The notes: generated by a model not told the origin, from the sequence alone. 64,000 nucleotides of DNA from Neurospora crassa OR74A (GCF_000182925.2 NC_026507.1:2976001-3040000), one strand, 5' to 3'. Counted from the stretch's first letter, positions 21,873 to 33,356 are shown. Translations and numbers: made by a program.

Positions 21873-23309
21873 ATGGTCTACCAGCACGGGGACCACCACC
21901 ACATTCCGGACGAGTATCGGGTGCACAAGTAAGCATACAACTAAGTCTTCATACAGGATGGGCTGATTTCTAACAGAGTCAGGCCTGGAGCATGGCTGCC
22001 CGCAGACCACCGCATCGTCCAACACTGGCTCGGCCACCATGTCAAACACGTCGACAAGGTCGGCGAGCAAGAGCTGATTCCCGTTCTCAAGGAGTTCGAG
22101 GATCTTATCGAGAACAACACCCGCATCCGCATGTACTTCTGCTCCATGTGGGATGAAGTCCCTCGCAAACCCCCTTACAACACAGACGTCACAGGCCAAA
22201 GCCAAATCCGGGACTACAAGCACATGCTCCAGGTGCTAAACCACATCTTCGGCCGGGCACCCGAGTGGACTGCTGCCGCAGCAGGCGTCGGCCTGGTTGG
22301 TGTCCCTCTCGCCGCCATGTTTGACTACGCCTCCGCCACACCCAGCGGGCACGCTGCCTTTCTAGATCCCGACGTGAACCGCATGCTCAAGAAGATCCTA
22401 AACGAGTGGGGCAAGTACCTCACATCCCCGGAGTCCGCCTCCGTTCTCGGCGACCACAGCGCCGGCTGGTTCGGCGAAGTAAGCTGCAAAGACCTGATGG
22501 AAGTCGCCAACGCCGCCGCCAGCACCTCGTACAAGTTCGAAGAAATGTACGAGTGCGATCCCTCGGCGCCCCAACGCGGCTACAAATCCTGGGACGACTT
22601 CTTCACCCGGCGCTTCGTTCCCCAAGCCCGCCCCGTCGCTTCGCCCGAGGATCATCTGGTGGTGGCCAACGCGTGCGAGTCCAAACCCTATGCTTTGTCC
22701 CACGACGTTCGCCTGCGTGACAAATTCTGGATCAAGGGCCAGCCGTACTCGGTCCTGGACATGCTCGCGCATGACCCGCTCAGCGAGCACTTTGCCGGCG
22801 GAACCGTCTACCAAGCTTTTCTGTCCCCGCTTTCGTATCACCGGTGGCACGCGCCCGTGTCGGGAACTATCAAGCGTGCGTTTGTCCAGGACGGGACCTA
22901 CTTCTCTGTACCCCTCTTCCCGGTCGAGGATGCGTCGGACGAGCTGTCGGGGGACAGGACGGGCAGGACACGTGAGTACGAGATTCTGCAGAAGGGAATC
23001 ACGGTGAGCCAGGGATACTTGACGGCGTTGGCGACGAGGGCCATCATCTATATTGAGGCGGAGGCCAAGGAGATTGGGCTGATGGTGTTTATTGGAGTGG
23101 GTATGGACGAGGTCAGTTCGTGCGAGATCACGGTCAAGGAGGGGCAGAGGGTGGAGAAGGGAGATGAGTTAGGCACGTTCCATTTTGGAGGGTCAACGCA
23201 TTGTTTGATATTCAACAAGGATGTGGGCAAGAAGCTGAAGGGTTTCCCGAAGGTCGGGAGAGAGGAGAATGTACCGGTTAGGGCGAGGTTGTGTGCTGTT
23301 GAGGAGTGA
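21873..23309 (+). CDS. PsiD-like pyruvoyl decarboxylase (phosphatidylserine decarboxylase family)
   Basis: Exons 21873-21928 and 21977-23309 encode 462 residues. The 48-nt intron has GTAAGC and ends TAACAG. The first exon gives MVYQHGDHHHIPDEYRVHK, and the join restores a continuous N-terminal domain of the PSDC/PsiD-like type (PF12588, about residues 20-170). The C-terminal half carries the phosphatidylserine decarboxylase catalytic fold: SWDDFFTRRF near 205, the HRWHAPVSG segment around 315, and FGGSTHCLIF, whose Ser (residue 425) is the expected self-cleavage site that becomes the pyruvoyl group. Relatives include lipid enzymes and amino-acid decarboxylases such as PsiD; here the PF12588 domain and absence of a mitochondrial or C2 targeting region favour a soluble amino-acid decarboxylase. 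The substrate is unknown. No tailoring enzyme neighbours it. Confidence 0.92.
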
Positions 23310-24306
23310 GGGATGGGAAGTGCCTGCAAGAGTGTGGCTCGGTATCTCTATGATAGGGAGTCGGGGTAGCAAAAGTGCTTGTGCTCAAGCAACATTCTTG
23401 GTTGAGAGCAATGATGGTACGTACGCGTGTATGTCGGTTAATGCACAATCTGTCCTTTTGCCCAGCTTGCCAGCCAGGCTTGTTTGATCCCGTTGACTCA
23501 CTAGATGCAGTCATACAGTATCTTTGCTTCGCTTCGCTTCTGAAATCTGGCCGGTCGGTGCCAGCAACCTGTTTTCCTCCAGATACCTGCCTTTCAAGAG
23601 GAGCCTTCGGTGATGCGTATATCTCCGGTAGGTAAAGCTAACCTCTAAGGACTACATTCATTCGGATCCGTCGGCAGAGCCTATATACCGCTACGTACAC
23701 ATATCTATCCCCAATCACGTGCAGTCATACCGTATATCCCAGTCGGCGTGAGACATTATCTGTTCTTGAGCGTCTTGTAGTCTTCGGCCACATTCTCTGC
23801 GTGGTCTCAACACTCACTCGCGCTGCTCGCTATGGCTACAGATGCTCGCAGGAAACAGTCACCAGCTGGGCATTCCCTCATGTTTCCTGCAGCGGAAACC
23901 TTGGTGGTGACCATTTGCCACATTCACTGCACCTCAGCACAGGTACATTCCTCCAGAAACTCACATTACAACAGCTGCAGGATGGAACTGGACACGTTGT
24001 GGTAAAGGGCACTGGAAGCTTCTGGGAGCCTTTTCCAACGTTATAAAAGACTCATCTCCCCCGCTTCTTCCTGCTCGATTTCTTCTCTTCTCTTCTCATC
24101 ATCATCACACACACTCTTGATTCAGACAACCAGCTTGCCTACCCACTCTCCTTGCAACCATTACTGCAGAACAACAGCTCAACAGCTCATCTCGAACATC
24201 GTTCATCAAAGCCTGATCAACAAATTCAGCGCAGCCTCTACGCAAGCCTACCTACCTACCTTGAGTTGTCTCAAGACTTTTTTTTGTGTGATCAACAATC
24301 ATCACG
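23310..24306. other. intergenic region and promoter of the 191-residue gene
   Basis: No gene is seen. The last 260 bp contain a TATA-like box and a C/T- and CA-rich leader ahead of the ATG at 24307. Confidence 0.5.
24041..24047 (+). promoter_or_regulatory. TATA-like element
   Basis: TTATAAAAG lies about 260 bp upstream of the ATG at 24307 and is followed by a pyrimidine-rich stretch (about 24057-24100) of the kind found at fungal transcription starts. This would give a leader of roughly 200 nt. Confidence 0.45.
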
Positions 24307-24882
24307 ATGTCGAACTACAATCAGATCAACGACATCATCAACAAGGTCGAAAGTGACCTCAACAACCACATCAACAAGCTCGAGAACGAGCGCGACATCG
24401 AAAAGATGAGAGCCGAAACCATCATGATGAGAGCCGAAACCATGGCCTCGCTCAAGCAGCAGATGCGCAAAAACATCAACGATCCGCACGAAGTTGCTGC
24501 CATTGTCAAGTTCATTCGCGAAAAGCACCGCCTCTACAACGATCAGCAGGTGTACGCCCTTCGGTTCTGGTACGAACAGCTGCACATCCTCGACCGCGAA
24601 GCGCCACGTGCCAGCCTGCTTTCAGCTGAAGAAATCGTCGACATCCTTATCGACAAGATGACGAAGCCCGAGTTCGAGATCTTTAACGAAAGATTGCTTC
24701 TGATCCGCAACCATTACCCAGAGAAGGTCAGATGGCACAAGAAGATGGAGGAAGGGTTGGGTGGTGGATATGGATTGAAGGTGCAGGTCTTGGGAGCTGC
24801 ATATCCGGGCGGAGAGAAGTTTTTGTCGGTGGAATGGCTTGAGGTGACGGAGGAGGAGAAGGGATTTCAGTGGTGGTGGTAA
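24307..24882 (+). CDS. hypothetical coiled-coil protein, 191 residues
   Basis: I do not recognise the family. The ATG is in a strong context (ATCACGATGTCG) and codon bias is that of a well-expressed fungal gene. Residues 1-60 are charged and heptad-like, predicting a coiled coil. Within them a 21-bp tandem duplication (starting 24405 and 24426) repeats the residues MRAET. Residues 60-150 look like an alpha-helical domain with many aromatic and charged positions (KFIREKH, RFWYEQLH, NHYPEKVRWHKK). The C-terminus is Gly-rich, then acidic, and ends in three tryptophans (FQWWW). There are no transmembrane or signal segments, so it is probably cytosolic or nuclear. The TATA box and leader upstream support expression. 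It may be a lineage-restricted gene. Confidence 0.7.
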   Translation: MSNYNQINDIINKVESDLNNHINKLENERDIEKMRAETIMMRAETMASLKQQMRKNINDPHEVAAIVKFIREKHRLYNDQQVYALRFWYEQLHILDREAPRASLLSAEEIVDILIDKMTKPEFEIFNERLLLIRNHYPEKVRWHKKMEEGLGGGYGLKVQVLGAAYPGGEKFLSVEWLEVTEEEKGFQWWW

Positions 24883-26037
24883 AGGATGAAGAGAGCAGGG
24901 TTGTTCGGGAAGTGTGTGTTGAATTGTAGGAGCTTAACTCGGAGGGGGTTTGAACCTGATGATGGGTGCTCTTCAGCATACAGGAGGAATGCAGGAGGAA
25001 GTTATCGAAGGAATTGTCATGATGGAGAGAAGGATTTGCTGGGAGCGATTTGGAATGGATATAATGAAAGAAGAGTGGGACTCGAAGGGGGTTTGAACCT
25101 GACGAGCTGAGCATATCCGATTACGACAGGCTTGGAGGATCAGGAGGAAAACAACAGCATTTCAGTGATGGGTTTGATGATTGGATATCAGGCGTTTTTA
25201 GGGACTTTCAAGGACTTTCAGCGAGGAAACTGAGATGCATTTGGGACGGAATGGTTTTTTTTTTTCGAATGGGATACCCTACAAGCGTTGTTTGCCAGAC
25301 ATCGAGCGAAGCATCATCTACACTGGCGTTAACGGAAATCAAATTTTGCTCTTTGCCCACAACATGAACTTGATTCTTGCTCTGCTTCAATGTGAAAATC
25401 CATGAGTTTCTGGAATGCCGAACATGAAACGGAACATAGAAGAATAATACCGTAGAAAACCAGGTAAACCCGTGTTATACCTTGCATTCATCTGTCCGGT
25501 AACTTTATATAAGATGGACCGGTCCTGTTCCTTCCAACAGGTAGTGTACCTTACTATGCGTCCAACGAAAACTGTGAACTTGAAGAAGGATCTCTCATTT
25601 CACTTCAGCTCGCTTATGTCATGTCATCAATGTACTACTGCCCGTTGAACTTAACACATCTGAACCAAATTGTCGGGTCACCCTTGCCCTCAGACTTCGC
25701 ATTTCCATCGGCACCCAAAACTCAGAGGGGAAGCAGCACGTCTACCCAGTCCACCTAGAGGTACCACCAACGCTGGTGCCAGCCATCCATCGCATGTCAA
25801 CCAGACCAAGTCCCAAGCAACAGCTTCTGACGCGGTATCTACCTACCCCTAGCTTCATGTCCACATTCCCTAACAATCATGGCGAAATTGCCTTGATACC
25901 TTACAGCGGCCTTTCAAAACTTGAAGTATGGGAAAGATTAAATCATTCACTGGTAAGAAAGAGAATCCGGGACATGCGCGTGGTTCCAGCTTTGTGATCT
26001 CAAGTACTTCCAAAACTTGCCTAGGGTTAGATGCAAC

Positions 26038-26038
<1 letters not shown>

Positions 26039-26094
<56 letters not shown>
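26039..26094. repeat. 56-nt poly-A run
   Basis: There are 56 consecutive A residues, followed by AAAAG repeats to about 26108. This is an unusually long homopolymer. It may be the 3' tail relic of a retroposed sequence, or its length may be partly a sequencing artefact. No target-site duplication or upstream reverse-transcribed gene is recognisable. Confidence 0.95.
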
Positions 26095-26109
<15 letters not shown>

Positions 26110-29100
26110 CGCGAATTATGACCTGAGCACTGTCCCTTCGTACTTAAATTTAATCTCAATCCTTTCTTCGCTTTGACAGTTGAGCCTGCCAGGTAAAACG
26201 CACTCGAATACTTTCAGTTAGGTAACTGTCCTGTTGTTACCAACCTTTCCTATGTCCAGCCGGTGCCGAAATGACAAGCACGAACATCGTAGAGCAACAG
26301 CTTCACAGTAAATGTAACATCCTCTGACCTACGTAAAGACAAGTAAGGTAGGCAAGGTACCTTTACTTAGGTACGAGGCATTGTCATTGAGATAGGTAGA
26401 TATACTAAAAAATGACTTTGTTCATCGTTGTCCGTCATGGCAAGCTCTGAGCCTGGGCACATAGATCCTGGGCTCTATTTACCTCATAAGTAGGTATCTG
26501 GGGTAGGTAGTTTGGGAATACATCAAGGCATGTGCGGCCTTTGGAGTAGAGTCGTGGTGTCGTTCGTATCCTTCATCGGTAGGACCTCAAAATCTTCGCC
26601 GTAGGTATTTCTCGCTGTCCTCTACATGTACCATCTGCTCCGTCCACTTGACTGGGTTCAAGGACCGCTTCAGTTTGTAGTACTGGTGCCGGACTTCGTG
26701 ATAAGGGACATACGCGAGGAACTGTTCCAACTGAACGTTTATGAAAGTACCTATACAGGTACCTAGTTAACGAGGGAGCGGTGCTGGAAGTTTACTTATG
26801 TACCACATCATACCATAGTTTGTAGAGTAATACAGCTCGCTAGGTACAGATATATATTGAGTTCTTGTCGAGCGATGAACCTGCGGATCCGATACGTTTG
26901 TGACTCAACATGCACCTTGACGATACTACCTGTATCAAGACTCTTTCAGTCTTGAGCTGACACAAAGGGAAGAAGGTAGATGACTTGCTACGAGCACAAC
27001 TGAATACATTCCCGGAAGTGCCTTGACTACCTCACCGTTTACTGTAAGAATTACTATACGGACAACACTTGAACAAATGGCTTGGCTGTACATCAAGCGG
27101 ACTGCTGACTTCCTTGAGGTCATATGCCTCGGCCTTGAGCCTTCGTCGCCCAAGAATTCTGTCAACCTACGGTGATTCGTGCTGTAAATCTGAAATGGGA
27201 GTCGGCTCGGGCCGAAGAAAGAGTTCCGGTCGATATCTGATAGTGGTAACTCCGTCACTACCTCTACTTACTCCGCTGCCACTGGAAGTTCCCGACTTCA
27301 TACAGAGGAATAGAACTGCACTTGCTAGCAACCATGAACAGGATCAGCACCACAATGCATTCTTCCTAGACCAAGATATCTATCTCATCGGCACTAGAAC
27401 TCTATCTACGTTGGGAAAAAAAAAATGGAATTAAATCGCCATGGGATCGTACACGATACCACAAGAAAGAAAATGGGCCTACACCGTAAAACTTGTGCAT
27501 TCGTACCACACTTGCTCGCCTCCAGCCACCTGCGGATCACGAGCCAGTCGTTATTTTTGGACTGGAGGTCTGCTGGCCAAAAGGTGAAGGAGTGTCCGGT
27601 TTCGGTAGAGGTAGGTATGTACGGGCAAGTAGCGATAAGCAGTGAGAATAAGCAGGCAACACGCGTGCAATAAAAATGATTAGGTGATGTGTCCTGTCTA
27701 TGTCTAGTCAGGTCTTTGGTTTGCCTTGGTTGGGTCTTTGCCCTCCGTGGTGTGTTTCCAAGTTGATGACACGGTGGTTTTATGTCTGTTATCGATGCTG
27801 GTGCTGGTTTCCATTTTGCGTGATGATGGAAAGAAGTTGAAGGAAGCCTCGATAGCTGGGGCGAGGAAATATATTCTCCGTCGTGCATTGCCTTTGCCTT
27901 ATCAGGCGACGCAGCTGCTTCATGTGCGCTGTAATGTGCATTACCAGTAAAGTGTACAGAGGGAGGAACGATGACGAATGGAGTTGCAGTGTGTGCCGTT
28001 GTAGGAGGGAAACGAAATAGAAAAAAAAAAAAAGAAATGCAGATTCAAGGCACCTACCTCTACATACACTGAAACAATGCATTGAGTGGCTCCTGCGTTT
28101 GATATGCCCGAATAAATATTAGATATGAAGTTGATGTCCGTTGGTGCCATTCATGTTGATTACACCAAACCCTCGAGTGAACGTCGCACTGTTGCCAGTT
28201 GCCTCGAAGCAACCCAACAACTTTCGTGGTGATGCCTTTCATATCATAAAAATTAGTTTGTTTTATAAGGATTTTGAAATTTTTTGAATTTTTTTCGTTC
28301 TCTCCCTGATGGTCCCAGACTTGATTGCCTACATCCCCGAGTAGTAAAATGTTCTCTTCGTCCTTGCAACGTGTTTTCCAGATGGACCCTTAGATATGCG
28401 GCCTGTTCCCAGATTTTGCAAGTGACCTTGACGCAAAGGATGATGATGCCTTCCAGTAAGCCCAAACAAGCAACCGTCCGTCAGGTAGGCAATTCTGGTC
28501 TGCACTATCACGACGGTGAGCTTTGCATTTGTCATGAAATGCGGATCCCCATAGAACTATTGCGTACCGCCGAAGTTGATCCTCGGGTTTCTTTTCCTTG
28601 ATACTTGCGTACGTGGCTTCCAAGCAAAAGTGATGCTTCATGTCTGTATGCAGTGGTCTGCCACATCGGTAAAGGAATACATACGTACGGACATAAAAAA
28701 ATTCCTCCACGCAGATGTCTCTCTCGTCGACTGTTACAAAGGCCATCTGGTGAGCTGTCCCTCGTCCTATGCCTGGATGGAGGCATGTTGAGCCATGTGC
28801 ACCTCGATATCGCCATCTGGAAGCATGAAATTAATATTTATCATGCCCGACCCCGGCCTCCGTCCCTTGTTGAAGTGTGAGAATGCTTCGTCCGGACATC
28901 CATATAAAAATAATAATAAAAATATGGCCATGCAATGCAATGAGTACCTCAACCGGGTGTCCGCTGTGATCATGGCCTGTTGAGCCCCAAAGTGCTCGAC
29001 CATCTTTCCCTATAAATCTCCCCTCAGTCCTTCTTTCTCGTCATCACTCTCAACCACCACTCCCACCATCCATTTGTTCTTCCACCAGAGAAACTTTGGC

Positions 29101-29204
29101 AGGCACCATCCAACTCGAGTCCAAACTACCTCTACAAGGCAAGAGTACCGTTCTCGTGATCCGAGCCAGAAATAGCAGCGGCGGTATACCTCCATCAAAA
29201 CCTC

Positions 29205-29277
29205 GTGAGTAAAACGCATACTTCAAAATCCCCACCACTCCATGACATCGGACTCTGACCCATGTTCCATACCATAG
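29205..29277 (+). other. possible leader intron of the gene at 29349
   Basis: A GTGAGT donor at 29205 and an ACCATAG acceptor ending at 29277 would define a 73-nt intron between the TATA-like box at 29011 and the ATG at 29349. This rests on splice signals only. Confidence 0.35.
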
Positions 29278-29348
29278 CAAGTAACGAAGTACCTCAAGGT
29301 GCTCGTCTACTGCCAATATAAGTCACGGTCAACCTCGACGCCTCAAAG

Positions 29349-29807
29349 ATGTCGGACAACTCGAACAACCACGCCCTTCCGTTGTATGCCCTCGGGGCAT
29401 ATGGGAGTTCCGCGACCAGGCGCCGGACGCCGTCTCAGACCGGGTTTATCTCGGTACGGCTTCATAGGCCATATCGTGATACTAGAATCTTTAGAATTTC
29501 CAGGCCTGAGAGCTTTGAAGAGTTCAAGGTGATGGCTTGCCAAAAAATTGGCTTTCTTGCCCGACCCCGAGAGTTGGTGTTTTACGTAAGGCATCGTACT
29601 CAATTGGGGTCGGGTCAATATGGAAATCTCAATTGTGTCCGGCTCGAGGAGTGGAACTGGGGGCGGTTCCGCGATTCTTTCACCAATTCCGCGACTACCC
29701 CTGCGCTCAAGATTTACTGGAAGCCGAGCCAGGCAACTTTGCGCGATCTGCGTGAAACTGCTGGGTATTCTGACGACGAAAGCTCGGACTTCGATTCATA
29801 CACATGA
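29349..29807 (+). CDS. hypothetical protein, 152 residues
   Basis: I do not recognise this protein. The ATG context (AAGATGTCGGAC) is good. The first 30 residues are polar and probably disordered (MSDNSNNH..., RRRTPSQTG). Residues 32-125 look folded: alternating hydrophobic and basic strands (FISVRLHRPYRDTRIFRIS), a helix around FEEFKVMACQKIGF, then more strands (RELVFYVRH, ALKIYWKP). That order is reminiscent of a ubiquitin-like or PB1-like fold, but this is only an impression. The C-terminus is an acidic tail (DDESSDFDSYT). A possible leader intron and TATA-like box lie upstream. The 3' end lies 232 bp from the convergent reductase gene. Confidence 0.6.
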   Translation: MSDNSNNHALPLYALGAYGSSATRRRTPSQTGFISVRLHRPYRDTRIFRISRPESFEEFKVMACQKIGFLARPRELVFYVRHRTQLGSGQYGNLNCVRLEEWNWGRFRDSFTNSATTPALKIYWKPSQATLRDLRETAGYSDDESSDFDSYT

Positions 29808-30039
29808 GAGGGCGAGGGTCTAGGAAATCTCTGCTGGGTGGTACTTCGGGTCAACGTCATGTAACTAGCACACATACACACGACTATCTGGGGAACCTAA
29901 GCTTCTGGTCCCAAACATGGTTGACACTTCTCTTGATATAAGATGGAAAAAAGAACACATAGCTGTTGAATATTGGACCCCCGCCTGTACTTTCATTCAT
30001 TAGTTTTACAACCGAACACGCCACGAACTAGGTTACCAT

Positions 30040-31423
30040 CTAGAGCCTTGATTGTCGCTCCTCGTCCGGGTTCTTGACCTCGATTAATAATTTACCTGTG
30101 TTTCGAACATTCCGCTGTCAGTGAAAAGAACGTTGATACAACCAGAGCCTGAAGAGAAAGAGTGACACTTACCAATGTTACCACCCTTATACAGCTGAAC
30201 CATGCCTTCATCCGCAACTCTGACGCCTCCCTTGAGGATGGTCTCCTTTCTCTTCAGCTTACCTTCAGCCAGCCACTGGGCGAGCTGACCGAGAGCGGTT
30301 GGGTACTCATCTTTGTAGTCGAAGACGATGAATCCTTCCATTCTGATTCTCATGGTGATGACGTTGTTGATGTTCTGGAACTTGTCAGTAGAGCACTCCA
30401 TGGCGCTTATCGTCCCGAGAAGATGAAAGCCACCCACCTTTGGCCCTTGCTTGTGCTCGGCGTTGTACTGACTGATACCACCGCACATGACGAACCGAGC
30501 GCCTCTATTGGCCCGAGCCAACGCCATATTAAGTTGCTCGCCGCCGACTGATTTGATCATGTCGTGTTAGCCGTATTCACACATCGTCCCCATTCATCGT
30601 GCCCATCTCGTCAAATCTATCCACTCCATGACCATGTCCTCCCACCCAAATGGACCAACCCCTTTTCCCCACAAACACCAGACACTCCCACATTACTCCA
30701 AGTGGGAAACTCACCATTGTCAAAATAAACATCCACAAAGTCCGGCGTCGCCTCCTTGAACTTTCTCCGAAACTCTGGATCTTTGTAATTGAGCGCCACA
30801 TCCGCACCTCCCTCCTCCACCAACCACCTGCACTTCTCATCACTGCCCGCCGTGCCCACCACCCTCTTGGCGCCCTGGATCCTCGCAATCTGCACCGCCA
30901 CCGACCCCGTCGCCCCGGCCGCCGCGCTCACCACCACCGTATCCCCCCTCTTCACATTCCCAATCTTCATCATGCCGAAATACGCCGTCAGCCCCGTCAT
31001 GCCCAGCACACCCAACAGATCCGTCGTCTTTCCCCCGGGCGGCAAAAACGCCGGCTTCTCGATATGCCTGTCACTGAGGATCCCAATCTCGCGGATCCCG
31101 TTCATGGCCGTGACAATGTCCCCCGCCGCGGCCTTGGGACTGCGCGAGGCCAAGACGCGGCAGATGCAAAAGGCGCGCATCACTTCGCCGATCTGCACGG
31201 GGGGCACGTAGGAGCGCACGTCGTCGAGCCAGCCGCGCATGGCGGGGTCTAGCGAGATGTACAGAGTCTCGAGGAGGAGGTCGCCTTCGTTGAGGTCGGA
31301 AGGGACAGGGGCCGGGACGGCGCTCACGCGGAAGGTGTGGCCGGGGATGATGGGGCCCGAGGGGCGGTGGACAAGCTCCAGTTGGAGGGAGTGGGATTTG
31401 TAGCCGTGGGTGTGGTGGAACAT
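30040..31423 (-). CDS. NADP-dependent enone/alkenal reductase (medium-chain dehydrogenase family)
   Basis: This zinc-free MDR enzyme is expected to reduce alpha,beta-unsaturated aldehydes or ketones with NADPH in the cytosol, like leukotriene B4 12-hydroxydehydrogenase/PTGR and plant double-bond reductases. Four exons (31423-30715, 30547-30438, 30374-30173, 30095-30040 on the minus strand) encode 358 residues. The introns are 167, 63 and 77 nt. The middle one is a multiple of three and stop-free. The last acceptor was chosen because it restores the family ending GGNIGKLLIEVKNP; a nearer AG gives a nonsense tail. Motifs: SLDPAMRGW at 57-65 (catalytic domain), AAAGATGS at 167-174 (nucleotide binding), VDVYFDNVGGE around 230-240, then MRIRMEGFIVFDY. 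The zinc ligands of alcohol dehydrogenases are absent, as expected. The substrate is unknown. Confidence 0.93.
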
Positions 31424-32663
31424 ATTGGCGGTTTCTGTGTGTGTCTGTTACTGTTTGGTGAAGGAAATGAAAGGGGGTGTTGTATTGAATGGGAAAAAAA
31501 AAAAGAGGTGAGGTTGAGATAAAGTTACCTAGGTAGGTAGGTATATCTCAGGTGGCTGGTAAACGGCGTTTACTAGGTAGGTAGTTGTATTTTAGTGATT
31601 GGCGTATGGGAAGATGTCCAGTAATAATTGTTCAGCTTGGATCGGTTTCCCTAATTCCCTTTTGTTTCACAGAGGGCCTCGCTTAACTTGCCAAATATGG
31701 GCGCTGAAGGACAAGGGGCTCTGGAACTCCGTTCAAATACCTAGACCTCTTCTCGGTTGGATGTGCGATGAAGATATCTTCGATGATGGGTTGCGGAGTT
31801 CTAGAAAGACAATTCCCCAGGTTTAGGTGTTGTCGGAATTGGGCCGAGGTTCAGTGTTGTGGAGGAGGTGAGGTTGTAGTGTATGGTAGTGTCGTTGCTT
31901 GCTTGGGGGGCGCAGTGAACAACAGGGCAACAGCGACAGGGGCAAGGAGGACATCATCAGCTGTCCCGTCTTCGCGTTCGTGCTAGTGGCCCGCTATGCT
32001 AGGCCTCTTACGGGGCCCCACTCTTTCTGCCGGACCACCCACGACAACCTAAGCCTGGACCGAGGCCCCCGGCAACAATTTCCATTTTCGGACGACAAAA
32101 TTATTACAGAAACATCAAGCCGATAACAAAGTAAACAATGTGCTGCACTTGTCTGAGTCTAAATCCATCTTTACGAAGTAGGCAAATGTCTGAGAACCAC
32201 GTACCTACTTCTACGGGCGTACCTTGATGACCCCGAGTCGGTCTTCGACTATTCTGTTATGATACTAGGTCATCTGGCACTTATTCATTCCTTCAACTCG
32301 AGGAACCTGTTCATCATTTGTGTAGATGTACCTACGTCACAACATAGGTATGCAAGGGTACCTCGTGGATGCAGGTATCTTCGAGATTCAGTCAACTTTA
32401 TTATTCCTCATCTCGATGCCTACAGCTCAACCATGCCTGCGACACTCCCGTACATCCCCCTCTCCTCCAACCGAGCCACTAAACCCGCACCAGGGCAGCT
32501 CTAACTTCTAAGATGAGACCACGCCGCCTTTGGAGCCAGCAAGAAGCCAACTCTCGCCAGTTGGCCACTGTCGCACCCAGAACCCCTATTCGACCATCAA
32601 CCTTCTAAACAGAGTACCGCACCGCTGACGGTTGGTTAGAGGTACTTGGCGTTTCCATGTCTG
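31424..32663. other. intergenic region upstream of the reductase
   Basis: This holds the promoter of the minus-strand reductase. There is a dense group of CCTAGGTAGG-type blocks at about 31527-31585 and more at 32155-32225 and 32325-32365. No coding region is recognised. Confidence 0.5.
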
Positions 32664-33356
32664 CTAACCACTCCCTCTACTTCCCCCAGGGACATTTTTG
32701 TTCCCTATTTCCTCCTTATTCTTCATGAACCAGTCCAACAGTGACATCAGTTCTGGCCTATACTCCGTCTGCCCAGACTCTCCCGCCGGTTCGGATGCGG
32801 GTTGAGTCGTAGTACCAGAAGTTGGAGTAGGAGGGGTACTATCCGTGATGGTAAGAGGAGTACTATTCTTGGTTCGAATCTCATGGGTCTTGATGTCAAG
32901 TTTCCTCGTCATGATGGCCATGATCTCGTCGTGAGCACTCTGGCGCTGGTCTCGTGCGAGATGGCCGCTCATGTCGGTTTTGGCCGGTGTGATGGACTTA
33001 GGCTGGGTCGTAGTGGAAGCCCCGGTGGAACTCGGAGTTAAAGGAGATATGTCCACAATCATCTTCCCCATTGTGGAGCTATAGGGCCATTCCGTCTGCT
33101 CTAGTTCGTTAGGAATTACTGCTTGCTCGTCTTCTGGAGAGTTGTCGTTCCTTCCGGTGTCCGATGAAAGTTCCCGCTCGATATCGACATCTTGAACCCA
33201 AACAGTGTTTTCATACAGTGCAATAAAGAAGTCCAGATGTCGGCGTGTGACCGCTGGACAAGCGCGTAGCTCTCTGCGAGTCCTACGTCCATCCCGAGAT
33301 CGGTGGTTATTTCGATGCCAGCCGTGGATGTGTGGTGGAGAATCCAGATGATTCAT
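32664..33356 (-). CDS. hypothetical protein, 230 residues
   Basis: I do not recognise this protein. It opens with a His/Arg-rich segment, then a short hydrophobic helix-like stretch (HLDFFIALYENTVWV at about 41-55), then a long Thr/Pro/Ser-rich acidic linker. Near the C-terminus is a second helical patch (ELMSLLDWFMKNKEE). A good acceptor-like sequence (TTATTCCTAG) sits just upstream of the ATG on the minus strand, and a GTAAAG donor lies about 70 nt before it, which suggests a leader intron. Length and absence of stops favour a real gene, but the low complexity and lack of any family signature leave real doubt. Confidence 0.38.
   Translation of the reverse strand: MNHLDSPPHIHGWHRNNHRSRDGRRTRRELRACPAVTRRHLDFFIALYENTVWVQDVDIERELSSDTGRNDNSPEDEQAVIPNELEQTEWPYSSTMGKMIVDISPLTPSSTGASTTTQPKSITPAKTDMSGHLARDQRQSAHDEIMAIMTRKLDIKTHEIRTKNSTPLTITDSTPPTPTSGTTTQPASEPAGESGQTEYRPELMSLLDWFMKNKEEIGNKNVPGGSRGSG

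Larger units (their letters stand above)
24883..29348. other. 4.5-kb intergenic stretch
   Basis: No convincing gene is seen on either strand. Contents: two near-identical 22-nt copies containing B-box-like motifs (24938-24959, 25081-25102), a 56-nt poly-A run, many CCTA/TAGG blocks at 26340-26530, poly-A at 28020-28033, and the likely promoter of the gene at 29349 (TATAAAT at 29011, with a possible leader intron 29205-29277). Confidence 0.5.
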
